A stretch of 64,000 nt of DNA from Myxococcota bacterium (GTDB lineage: Bacteria; Myxococcota_A; Bradymonadia; UBA7976; UBA1532), in the NCBI GenBank assembly GCA_963169045.1, contig CAUJDF010000044.1:372001-436000 (forward strand), read 5' to 3'. A model generated the notes under the pieces. It had not been told where the DNA came from and searched no databases. It worked only from the letters and a program-made list of their open reading frames with translations. Positions 29,470-39,761 of the stretch are shown here, piece after piece. Within the stretch, counting starts at the first letter, position 1. Each line of letters starts with the position of its first letter. The position numbers and the translations under genes are program-made.

Positions 29470-30257
29470 CCTATCGCCTCAACCAGATCAAGCACCACTA
29501 CGGCGAGCACGTGCACGTGCTCGATGACCCGTTCCTGACGACGCAGCTCGCCAAGCTGTGCTCGCCCGACACGCGCCAACCGCAGTTCAACGAGATCGTG
29601 TCGATGCTCTACACGAGCCTCATCCGCATCGTGATCAACGCCGAGTTTCCTCGGCGCCGGGTCGCGGTCTCGACGCGGATGGCGGCCTCGACCGAGCGCG
29701 GCGTGTGGGAGGGCGAGGTCGTCGACACCTCGACGCCGACCGTGGTGGTCGACATCGCGCGCGCCGGCATCCTGCCGAGCCAGATCTGCTACGACACGCT
29801 GAACCACAGCCTCGACCCGGCGCGCGTGCGCCAGGACCACCTGATCGTCGCGCGTACCACCGACGCGCAGCACCAGGTGACGGGCGCGGCGCTGTCCGGC
29901 AGCAAGATCGGCGGCTCGATCGACGGCGCGATGGTGCTCTTCCCCGATCCGATGGGGGCGACGGGCAGCAGCCTGGCGACGGCCATCGACGCGTACCTCG
30001 AGGCGGGCCTCGGCCGGCCGGCGCGGCTGCTGACGCTGAACCTGATCGTCACGCCGCAGTTCGTCCGCCGCCTGACGAAGACGTGGCCCGACGTGCGCAT
30101 CTACGCGCTGCGCCTCGACCGCGGCATGTCGCCGCCCGACGTCCTCGGGACGGTGCCGGGCGCGCGCTGGGACGAAGAGTCCGGCCTCGACGAGCGGGGA
30201 TACATCGTCCCCGGCGGCGGCGGCTTCGGCGAGCTCATGAACAACAGCTGGGTGTGA
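29466..30257 (+). CDS. upp: Uracil phosphoribosyltransferase
   Basis: 263 aa. Converts uracil plus PRPP to UMP. The PRPP loop reads LFPDPMGATGSS, and the uracil-binding end reads ERGYIVPGGGGFGELM, both typical for the family. It is longer than the common ~208-aa bacterial enzymes, mainly in the N-terminal half. ATG 29466 overlaps the tdk stop. Confidence 0.9.
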   Translation: MTYRLNQIKHHYGEHVHVLDDPFLTTQLAKLCSPDTRQPQFNEIVSMLYTSLIRIVINAEFPRRRVAVSTRMAASTERGVWEGEVVDTSTPTVVVDIARAGILPSQICYDTLNHSLDPARVRQDHLIVARTTDAQHQVTGAALSGSKIGGSIDGAMVLFPDPMGATGSSLATAIDAYLEAGLGRPARLLTLNLIVTPQFVRRLTKTWPDVRIYALRLDRGMSPPDVLGTVPGARWDEESGLDERGYIVPGGGGFGELMNNSWV

Positions 30258-30261
30258 GACG

Positions 30262-30813
30262 GTGCCGTTCTACGACCCCAAGAAGATCGAGGTGATGATC
30301 GAGGCCGAGGCCCTCCGCGAGCGCATCGCGGCGCTCGGCCGGGAGATCGGCGACGTCTACCGCGGCCAGGGCGAGCTGGTCCTCGTAGGCGTGCTCAAGG
30401 GCAGCTTCATGTTCCTCGCCGACCTGTGCCGCGCGATCGACCTGCCGGCGGAGATCGACTTCCTCGGCGTGTCGAGCTACGGGGACGCCGAGGAGTCGAG
30501 CGGCATCGTGCAGGTCACGCAGGACTTGACGAAGCCCGTCGAGGGCAAGCACGTGCTGATCGTCGAGGACATCGTCGACACCGGGCTGACGCTGCAGTAC
30601 CTCGTGGCGAACCTGTCGACGCGGCGGCCGGCCTCGTTGCGGGTCTGCACGCTGTTGCACAAGCCGGCCAACTGCAAGAACGAGGTGAAGCTCGACTTCG
30701 TGGGCTTCGAGATCCCCGACCGGTTCGTGATCGGCTACGGGCTCGACTACAAGAGCAAGCTGCGCAACCTGCCGTTCATCGGGGTCAACGTCGGCGAAGG
30801 CCCGCCGTTCTGA
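30262..30813 (+). CDS. hpt: Hypoxanthine(-guanine) phosphoribosyltransferase
   Basis: 183 aa. Salvages hypoxanthine/guanine with PRPP. The PRPP motif VEDIVDTGLTL and the flexible-loop SSYG are present, as is the late FVIGYGLDY. GTG 30262, 4 bp after the upp stop. Its TGA overlaps the CTG start of the next gene (CTGA). Places purine and pyrimidine salvage in one transcript. Confidence 0.94.
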   Translation: MPFYDPKKIEVMIEAEALRERIAALGREIGDVYRGQGELVLVGVLKGSFMFLADLCRAIDLPAEIDFLGVSSYGDAEESSGIVQVTQDLTKPVEGKHVLIVEDIVDTGLTLQYLVANLSTRRPASLRVCTLLHKPANCKNEVKLDFVGFEIPDRFVIGYGLDYKSKLRNLPFIGVNVGEGPPF

Positions 30814-33011
30814 AGGCGGCGATCCTGCTGGCGCTGCTCGCCCTGGCGGGGTGCCGGGCGCAGGAGGCGGCCCCCCCGCCCTCCGCCGCCCCACCGCCCT
30901 CCGCGGCCCCCCCGCCCTCCGCCGCCCCGCCGCCCTCCGCGCCGGACTGGGCCGCCATCCGCACCAGCGAAGAGACCTGCGTCGACTGCCACGCCGACGA
31001 GGTCGAGGCGTGGCGCGCGTCGCCGATGGGCCGCAGCATCACCGCGCTCCCTTCGACGGTGGCGGACGTGGCGGGCGCCGCCGTGCGCCACCCGCGCACC
31101 GGCGTGCGCTACACCGTCGCGCCGGCCGCATCGGGCCGCCTGCGGTTCACCGACGAGGCAGCGACGATGTCGCGCGAGGCGGCCTGGGCGGTCGGCAGCG
31201 GCGCGCACACGCAGTCGTACTTCTTCGCCGAGGCGGACGGCCTCTTTCAGCTGCCGCTCACGTGGTACGCCCGCCCGAAGAAGTGGGATCTGAGCCCCGG
31301 TTACCAGGGCGCGGACCACCCCGGCTTCTTCCGCGAGGCGCGCGCGGACTGCATCGCCTGCCACGGGGAGCCGCTCGTGCCTCAGGCGGGCACGCGGGCG
31401 CGCTTCCTCGACGCCACGCCACGCGCCATCGGCTGCGGCCGCTGCCACGGCGACGCGCGCGCCCACGTGGCGGCGGCCTCGGGACAGGGCCCGGCGGCGC
31501 CGTCGCCCGTCGTCCCCACCAAGCTCGATCCGGCACGGGCCCGCGACGTCTGCGACCAGTGCCACCTGCAGGGTGCCGTGCGCCTGCTGCGCGAGGGGCG
31601 CGCCTTCGGCGACTTTCTGCCCGGCCAGCGACTCTCCGACAGCGTCGCGGTCTTCGTGCACGCGCGCCCCGGCGAGGGCTTCGGTATCGCCAGCCATGGC
31701 GAGCGCCTGCGGCGCAGCGCGTGCGCACAGGCCTCCGGCGATCGGCTCGGTTGCACGACCTGCCACTCGCCGCACCGGACGGGGCCGGCCCGCGATCGCG
31801 CCGCCCCCTGCCGCGACTGCCACGGCGGCGCCGCCGGCGCGCACGCCTGCAGCGGACCGGGTGGCGACGACTGCGTGCGGTGCCACATGACGAAGGGCGA
31901 GACGAGCGACATCCCGCACACCGCGATGACCGACCACTTCATCCGGCGCCGCCCCGACGCGCCGCCCGCCACCGGCGATCCGGGGCCGCTCGTGTGGGTG
32001 GCGCGGCCCGATCCCGATCCACGCGATCCCGCCGAACGGCTGCTGCTCGGGCGGGCCTGGGCGGAGCGCACGCGCCTCGGCGGACCGCCGCCCGCGGTGG
32101 AGGCCGCCCGCCTTCGCGCCCTGCAGCTGCTGACCGATGGGCTCGCCGTCCTGCCGGACAGCGTCGAGGGCTGGCTCGACCGAGCGGCGATGGCGCACCT
32201 CGGGGGCGACGCGGCCGGCGCGCGCGCGGCGGCAGAGCATGCCTTCCGGCGCCGCCCGGCGCACGCGAAGGTCGCGGCGGTGGCGGCGTCGGCGCGCCTC
32301 GCGGCCGGGGACGCCGACGCGGCGCTCACGGCGGTGGACGCGGCGCTCGCCGCCGAGCCCGGCGCGCCGGACCTGCGCGTCCAGCGGGCCCAAGTGCTCA
32401 TGAGCCTCGCGCGCTTCGACGAGGCCGGCGCCGAGCTGGCGCTCGTGCTCCGCGAGCGCCCGAGCGACGGCGACGCGCGCCTGGCCGCCGGCCTCGTCGC
32501 GCAGTTCCGCGCCGGCGCCGCCGAAGCGCTGCCCCACTTCCAGTCGGCCGCGCGGTTCGCCCCGGCGCGCGTCGGGGCCTGGCTCGCGCTGCTGCGCGCC
32601 GAGGTGCTGCTCGGTCGCTGGGACGCCGCGCTCGCCACCGCCGAGCGGGCGCGGCCGTTCCTGACCGAGGCGATGGGCGGCACGTTACCGGCCAGTGCCG
32701 CGGGGATCCTCGACGGTGCGCGCGCGCGGGCGCTGCTCGGGCTGGGACGCGGCGCCGAAGCGCTGGCGCTCGCCCGCGCGGCGCTCGCGGCGAGCCCGGC
32801 GGCGGCGGAGGCGGCGGTGGTGCTCGCCTTGGACGAGCTGGCGGCGGGCCGTCCGGCAGCTGCGGCGGCGTCCCTCGAGGCGGCACTCGAACGCGCCCCC
32901 GACGCGGCGATCGCGTGGGCGGCGCTGGCGCTTGCCCGTCGGGCCGAGGGCCGCGAGGCCGACGCTGAGCAGGCGGCGCGCCGGGCGCGGCTGTTCGGGG
33001 CGCGCCCCTGA
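30810..33011 (+). CDS. Seven-haem cytochrome c / TPR lipoprotein
   Basis: 733 aa. Begins at CTG 30810: no ATG, GTG or TTG occurs in frame nearby, and starting here gives an ideal lipoprotein signal (LKAAILLALLALAGC, Cys15). A PPPSA repeat linker follows. Seven CxxCH haem sites lie at about residues 57-360 (CVDCH, CIACH, CGRCH, CDQCH, CTTCH, CRDCH, CVRCH), followed by about 350 residues of TPR-like helical repeats. Related multihaem-TPR proteins occur in several phyla; the electron partner is unknown. Probably periplasmic or outer-membrane electron transfer. Confidence 0.85.
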   Translation: MKAAILLALLALAGCRAQEAAPPPSAAPPPSAAPPPSAAPPPSAPDWAAIRTSEETCVDCHADEVEAWRASPMGRSITALPSTVADVAGAAVRHPRTGVRYTVAPAASGRLRFTDEAATMSREAAWAVGSGAHTQSYFFAEADGLFQLPLTWYARPKKWDLSPGYQGADHPGFFREARADCIACHGEPLVPQAGTRARFLDATPRAIGCGRCHGDARAHVAAASGQGPAAPSPVVPTKLDPARARDVCDQCHLQGAVRLLREGRAFGDFLPGQRLSDSVAVFVHARPGEGFGIASHGERLRRSACAQASGDRLGCTTCHSPHRTGPARDRAAPCRDCHGGAAGAHACSGPGGDDCVRCHMTKGETSDIPHTAMTDHFIRRRPDAPPATGDPGPLVWVARPDPDPRDPAERLLLGRAWAERTRLGGPPPAVEAARLRALQLLTDGLAVLPDSVEGWLDRAAMAHLGGDAAGARAAAEHAFRRRPAHAKVAAVAASARLAAGDADAALTAVDAALAAEPGAPDLRVQRAQVLMSLARFDEAGAELALVLRERPSDGDARLAAGLVAQFRAGAAEALPHFQSAARFAPARVGAWLALLRAEVLLGRWDAALATAERARPFLTEAMGGTLPASAAGILDGARARALLGLGRGAEALALARAALAASPAAAEAAVVLALDELAAGRPAAAAASLEAALERAPDAAIAWAALALARRAEGREADAEQAARRARLFGARP
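30867..30938 (+). repeat. Four tandem 18-bp units coding the PPPSA linker
   Basis: Units start at 30867, 30885, 30903 and 30921 and encode AAPPPS-type hexapeptides directly after the lipid-anchor cysteine of the multihaem protein. Confidence 0.9.
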
Positions 33012-33289
33012 CCCTGACGCGCGCGTGCCAAGCAGCGACGACAGCCCGCCCGACGCTCGACACGCTTCGTCACACTCCGGCACACCGCCAGGCACGCTGG
33101 CGGGCCGCGCGCGTTCGTGCCGCCGTCCGACGCCGTCTCCGCCCGCGGCCACGCCGTCCCGGGCTGCGGCCCGTCACCAGGCGCACGGCGTCGACCGTTC
33201 CGTCAGCTTCGTGACCGTGGGCGGCGTCGGTGGCACGCCCCTCGCAACGCCCGGCCGGCAGTGTCGGGCGAACACGGAACGGGAGCCGA
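33012..33289. other. 278-bp intergenic region, no gene seen
   Basis: Between the multihaem gene and the deiminase-like gene. GC-rich with no convincing reading frame, hairpin with T-run, or strong promoter. The last bases carry GGGAG as ribosome site for ATG 33290. Confidence 0.5.
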
Positions 33290-34504
33290 ATGGGTCGTCG
33301 AATCCTCCTGGCCTGGCTGACGGTCGCAGCGCTCGCGGGGACGGCGCTCGCCGACGCGAACGTCCGCCGCACGGCGCCGATCGCCGTGCCGCCCGCGCCG
33401 GCTCAGACGCACCTCCGCCCCGCCGGGCCCGTTGCCGACTTCGAGCCCATCGCTGCGCTCGTCGCGCACGCGCTCGTCGTCGAGCTCGATCCGGCCTTCG
33501 ACCGCCTCCTGCGCGAGCTGCTCGGCAGCCGCTACTACGTCGAGACCGTCGACCCGTGCGGGACCGACGCCGGGCGGGACTGCGAGCACTGGCCGGCCGA
33601 CCGCATGACCCTCTGGGCGCGCGACTACGTGCCGGCCTTCGTCCGCCGGGCTGACGGCCGCCTGAAGGTCGTGCGCTACCTCTCGCAGAACCCGAACCGC
33701 ACCTTCTATCTGCAGACGGTCGCACCGCGGCAGCGCCACCCGCTGCAGCACTCGCTGACGCCAAACGCGACGCGCCCCGCGGCGCTGCTCGAGACGCTCC
33801 CGCTCATCCACGAGAACGGCAACCTCGTCACCAACGGGACCAGCCTCTTCCTGACCGCGCGCGTGCTGCAGGAGAACACCATCCCGCCGCCCGACCCGCA
33901 CCTGCCGTCCCTGGGGTTCAAGAGGCGGAGCCCCGACGAGATCGTCGCCACGCTGGCCCGCGTGTTCGAGCGGCCGGCGAGCGACGTGATCATCCTCCCG
34001 ACACTGCCGGGCGAGCGCACGGGCCACATCGACCTGTTCCTGATGGCGGTGGACCGGCGCACGCTGTTGGTGCCGGCGGTGCCGCCCGAGGCGCTCGGCC
34101 ACGCGGTCGGCCCCCGCGAACAGCAGCTCGGCATCACGACCGCGCTCTTCCTCGACCGCACGGCCGAGAGCCTGAAGGCGCTGGGCTTCGAGGTCGCGCG
34201 CCTGCCGATGGTGGCGCCCGTGTTGACCGCCTCGATCGACGGCGTGGAGAGCCACATCGACCCGCTCCACATCTCGCCGACCAACACGCTGCTCCTGCGG
34301 ACGGACCAGCGCGCCGTGGCGGTGCTGCCGTCCTTCGCGGTGGCCGGCCGCACGGCGGCGTTCGTGGCGATGCAGAAGCGCTTCGAGAAGCAGTGGGCCG
34401 AGTTCTTCCGCGCGCGCGGCTGGGAGACGCGGCTGCTCGACGCCACCCCCCTCGCGCGCCGCGGCGGGCTCTTCCGCTGCGTCACGGCGCCGATCCCGAA
34501 GTGA
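33290..34504 (+). CDS. Secreted agmatine / peptidyl-arginine deiminase-like enzyme
   Basis: 404 aa. Signal peptide (cleavage near ALA at residue 21). The rest matches the PAD_porph/agmatine deiminase pentein fold: WARDYVPAFV, HENGNLVTNG, GHIDLF and a C-terminal GGLFRC with catalytic-type Cys397. The family hydrolyses the guanidino group of agmatine or of peptidyl-arginine. Export suggests a peptide or protein substrate, as in Porphyromonas PPAD, but this is inference. It abuts the next gene tail to tail with no spacer (TGATCA). Confidence 0.82.
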   Translation: MGRRILLAWLTVAALAGTALADANVRRTAPIAVPPAPAQTHLRPAGPVADFEPIAALVAHALVVELDPAFDRLLRELLGSRYYVETVDPCGTDAGRDCEHWPADRMTLWARDYVPAFVRRADGRLKVVRYLSQNPNRTFYLQTVAPRQRHPLQHSLTPNATRPAALLETLPLIHENGNLVTNGTSLFLTARVLQENTIPPPDPHLPSLGFKRRSPDEIVATLARVFERPASDVIILPTLPGERTGHIDLFLMAVDRRTLLVPAVPPEALGHAVGPREQQLGITTALFLDRTAESLKALGFEVARLPMVAPVLTASIDGVESHIDPLHISPTNTLLLRTDQRAVAVLPSFAVAGRTAAFVAMQKRFEKQWAEFFRARGWETRLLDATPLARRGGLFRCVTAPIPK

Positions 34505-36487
34505 TCAGCCGCGGTTGCCGAGGTATCGGCGCGCGACCTGCAGCGCCTCGGCGGCGGCCTGGGTCTGCCCGAGGGCGATGAGGACCCGCGAGAGGCCAGC
34601 CCAGAACTGCGGATCGTCGCAGCCGGCCTCCACGACGCGCTCGTACCAGCGGAGCGCCTCCGCCGGCTCGCCCGCCTGCTCGGCGATGCGGCCGACGGCG
34701 CGGGCGAGGTCGGGCACCGCGCGCAGCTCGGGGCGCTCCTCGAAGAGGGTCGTCAGCAGGTCGTAGGCCGCCTGCAGGTCCACGCGCGCCTCGAGCCAGG
34801 CCGCCACCTGCAGCGCCACGCCGTGCTCGCCCGGACGCAGCGCGAGATAGCGCCGCGTGTGCGCGGGGACGTGCGCCGCGTCGCCCTCCGCGCAGCCCAT
34901 CTCGACGAGCCGCGCGGCCACGGCGATGGTGTCCGGCAGGCCCGCCGGCATGCGATCGACCACGCGCGCGTACCGCGCATAGGCGGCGGCGTGGTCCGCC
35001 TGCTCGTACTCGATGTCGGCGAGGATCTTCTCGGCCTTCCACTCGCGGATCGCCGCGTCGTGCATGCCGATGAGGGCGTACCCGGTGATCTCCGCGGCCA
35101 TCGCGCGCTCGAGCGCCCGCTTCGCCGCCTCGAGATCGCCAGCGGCGATGCTCGCGAGCGCCGTCTGGAACCACAGGTCCGGGTTGTCCGGCCAGCGTGA
35201 GAGCCCCCGGTGCCCCGCCTCGACCGCCTCGGCGGGCCGTCCGAGGTCGTGCAGGCAGCGCACGAGGCCCACGTAGCTATAGGGCACCGGCACGTGGCGG
35301 ATGGCCATCCCGTAGCGGGCCGGGTTGCGCTCGAACAGCTCGACGACGCGCTCGAACGCCGTCGCCGCCTCGCGTCGCCGCCCGGCCACCCAGTGCTGGG
35401 AGCCGAGGTAGAAGTACGTGAGCAGGTCGTCGGGCTTCTCGGCGAGGCGCGCCTCGAGGAGCGCGATGTTGCGCTCGTCCTTGGCCTTCTCCCGCATCAC
35501 CTCGGGATCGGCGCCGAAGTGGTCGAGGACGAGATCGAGCCGGTAGTCGAGCGCCACGTCGGGCAGGCCGACGCCCACCTCCTCGTGGACGCGCCCCGTG
35601 AAGCGCATCTCCGGCACGTTGCGGAAGAGGCGCCCGCTGAAGCCGTCGTTCAGGAACCGTCCGTCGCGCGTGTAATTGCGGATCTTCGGGCACACGATGC
35701 GGTGCCGCTCGTCGGCCTCCTCGAGCACCGCGCGCAACGCGCTGCGCGACGCCGGCGCGAGGCGCTCGTCGGCGTCGAGGCATAGCACCCAGTCGGCCCG
35801 GGCGTGATCGATGGAGGCATTGCGTGCCGCGGCGAAGTCCCCGATCCACGGGAAGAATTCGACGCGCGCCCCCGCGGCGCGCGCCAGCGCCACCGTGTCG
35901 TCGGTGGAGCCGGTGTCGACCACGACCACCTCGTCGGCGACGCCGCGGACGGACTCGAGGGCGCCGGCGAGGAATTCGGCCTCGTTCTTGACGATCATGC
36001 AGACGGCGAGCGTCGGGCGGGGCCGCCGGCTGGCCTCGGCGAGCGCGCGGTCGATCGCCTCGCGCACCGCGCGCGGCGCTGGCTTCGACTGCCCGCGTCG
36101 CTCCGCCTGGCGGGCGTTCTCGGCGCTCTGCCGCGCCGGCGGGTACTCGGCGTCGAGGGCGAGGCAGTGCTCGAACAGGCGGCGCGCCTCGGCGGCGTGC
36201 CCCAGCTCGAAGAGCGCGACGCCGAGCAGGTTCGCCAGGTGCACGTGCCGCGGGCGCCGCGGGAGGACCTCGGCGATCAGCTCGACCACCTCGCGGCGCC
36301 GGCCGAGATCGAGCAGCACGAGCGCCTCGTGCCCGACGAGCGACGGGTTGTCGGGATCCAGGCCGCGCGCGCGCGACCAGAGCGTCAGCGCGCGCGCCGC
36401 GTCCTTCTCGCGCATGGCGAGGGACTTCAGGTACTCCGCCGACTGGGCGTCGCGGACGGTGGCCGGCGCGATGGGCATGGCCGGCAT
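34505..36487 (-). CDS. GT2 glycosyltransferase flanked by TPR repeats
   Basis: 660 aa. N-terminal TPR helices (about 10-150), a family-2 glycosyltransferase domain (about 155-330: LAVCMIVKNEAEFLAGALES, VVVDTGSTDDTV and the D-x-D-type LCLDADERL), then a long C-terminal TPR array (about 340-655). Similar TPR-GT2 proteins glycosylate proteins or peptides in some systems; the substrate here is unknown. No signal or membrane span. It follows the HD-GYP gene by 25 bp. ATG 36478 is an alternative start. Confidence 0.87.
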   Translation of the reverse strand: MPAMPIAPATVRDAQSAEYLKSLAMREKDAARALTLWSRARGLDPDNPSLVGHEALVLLDLGRRREVVELIAEVLPRRPRHVHLANLLGVALFELGHAAEARRLFEHCLALDAEYPPARQSAENARQAERRGQSKPAPRAVREAIDRALAEASRRPRPTLAVCMIVKNEAEFLAGALESVRGVADEVVVVDTGSTDDTVALARAAGARVEFFPWIGDFAAARNASIDHARADWVLCLDADERLAPASRSALRAVLEEADERHRIVCPKIRNYTRDGRFLNDGFSGRLFRNVPEMRFTGRVHEEVGVGLPDVALDYRLDLVLDHFGADPEVMREKAKDERNIALLEARLAEKPDDLLTYFYLGSQHWVAGRRREAATAFERVVELFERNPARYGMAIRHVPVPYSYVGLVRCLHDLGRPAEAVEAGHRGLSRWPDNPDLWFQTALASIAAGDLEAAKRALERAMAAEITGYALIGMHDAAIREWKAEKILADIEYEQADHAAAYARYARVVDRMPAGLPDTIAVAARLVEMGCAEGDAAHVPAHTRRYLALRPGEHGVALQVAAWLEARVDLQAAYDLLTTLFEERPELRAVPDLARAVGRIAEQAGEPAEALRWYERVVEAGCDDPQFWAGLSRVLIALGQTQAAAEALQVARRYLGNRG

Positions 36488-36512
36488 CGTGCCACGCGGG
36501 CGACGCCGGCGG

Positions 36513-37643
36513 CTAACTCGCGATGGCGCGCAGGGCCGCCTCGAGGTCGGCCACCTTGATGGGCTCGGCTTCGGGGGGCGCGGCGCGCTCGGCGGCCCAC
36601 AGGCGGGCCTGCTCGCGGATCTCGCCCCAGCGCTGGTCGTCGATGCCGAGGAACGCCTCGACGCAGCGCGGGTCGAGCTGCGTGCCGGCGACGCGCTGGA
36701 TCTCCGACCGGGCGGCCTCGTCCGACTGCTTCTTGCGGTACGGCCGGTCGCTGGTGATGGCGTCGAACGTATCGGCGACGGCGAAGATGCGCGCGCCGAT
36801 GTAGATGTCGTCGCCGCGCTTGCGGTGGGGATAGCCGCTGCCGTCGAAGCGCTCGTGGTGGTCGCCCACGACCCTCGCCGCGCGCTGGAGGAAGTCGACC
36901 TGACTGACCATGTGGAAGCCGATGCTGGCGTGGCGCCGCATGATCTTCCACTCGTCCTCGGTGAGCTTGCCCGGCTTGAGAAGGATGGCGTCGGGCACGC
37001 CGATCTTGCCGACGTCGTGCAACATCGCCCCCCACTCGATGTCGGTCAGCTCAGGACCGTCGATGCCGAGCGCGCAGGCGATCTCCCGCGAGAAGAGGCT
37101 GACGCGCTTGCTGTGAGCCATCGTCTCCTCGTCGCGGTAGTCGAGGCAGGTGATCAGGCTGCCGATCACCTGGTCGGTGCGCTGCCGCAACTTCTCGTCG
37201 AGGCTCGCGTTGAGCGTCGTCAGGTCACGGTTCCGCTCGGCCACCAGCGCCGAGAGCCGCTCGTTCTCGCGGCGCAGCAGCACCGAGGCCACCGCGTCCC
37301 CCAGCGTGCCGAGCAGGATCTCCCGCTTCCAGGGCTTGGGGACGAGCCGGTAGACGCCCACCGCGAAGGCGTCGACGGCGACGTCGAAGTCCTGGTGGGC
37401 GGTGATGAGGATGCGCAGCGCACCCGGCGCCTTCTCGGCGGCCGCGCTGAGGAACTGGAGCCCGTCCATCGCCGGCATTCGGAAGTCGCTGCAGATCACC
37501 TCCACCTCGTGTTGCTCGAGCCACGCCAGCGCCTCGTCGGGCGAGTCGGTGGCGTACACCTCGTAACCCGCCATCTTCGCCATGCGCTTGAAGGCGTTCA
37601 GGACGAAGAACTCGTCGTCGACGTATAGGATCCGGGCGGTCAT
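36513..37643 (-). CDS. Response regulator with HD-GYP c-di-GMP phosphodiesterase domain
   Basis: 376 aa. Receiver domain (1-120) with acidic D9/D10 and phospho-acceptor Asp53 in CSDFRMP; a coiled linker (about 125-165); HD-GYP domain (about 165-350) with HDVGKIG and HHERFDGSGYP intact, so hydrolysis of cyclic-di-GMP is expected. ATG 37643 is chosen over GTG 37661 because GGAGGGG lies just upstream of the ATG. Divergent from a PEGA kinase; cotranscribed with the TPR-GT2 gene. Confidence 0.94.
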   Translation of the reverse strand: MTARILYVDDEFFVLNAFKRMAKMAGYEVYATDSPDEALAWLEQHEVEVICSDFRMPAMDGLQFLSAAAEKAPGALRILITAHQDFDVAVDAFAVGVYRLVPKPWKREILLGTLGDAVASVLLRRENERLSALVAERNRDLTTLNASLDEKLRQRTDQVIGSLITCLDYRDEETMAHSKRVSLFSREIACALGIDGPELTDIEWGAMLHDVGKIGVPDAILLKPGKLTEDEWKIMRRHASIGFHMVSQVDFLQRAARVVGDHHERFDGSGYPHRKRGDDIYIGARIFAVADTFDAITSDRPYRKKQSDEAARSEIQRVAGTQLDPRCVEAFLGIDDQRWGEIREQARLWAAERAAPPEAEPIKVADLEAALRAIAS

Positions 37644-37755
37644 CGGCCCCTCCGCGAGCACGCTGCGGTCAAGTCTCCCCGAGCAACGGCGCGCGAAGGC
37701 GAATCGTGGAGGGGGTGGGTCGGGCCGACGCGTTCCCCCCGGGCGCGTTCGGCTG

Positions 37756-37761
37756 TATGCT
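37756..37761 (+). promoter_or_regulatory. Candidate -10 box of the PEGA kinase gene
   Basis: TATGCT 7 nt before GTG 37769. The -35 position holds TTCCCC. If correct, the start codon is the GTG and not the ATG at 37757, which lies inside this box. Confidence 0.3.
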
Positions 37762-37768
37762 GCCCGCC

Positions 37769-39757
<1,989 letters not shown>

Positions 39758-39761
39758 CGGC

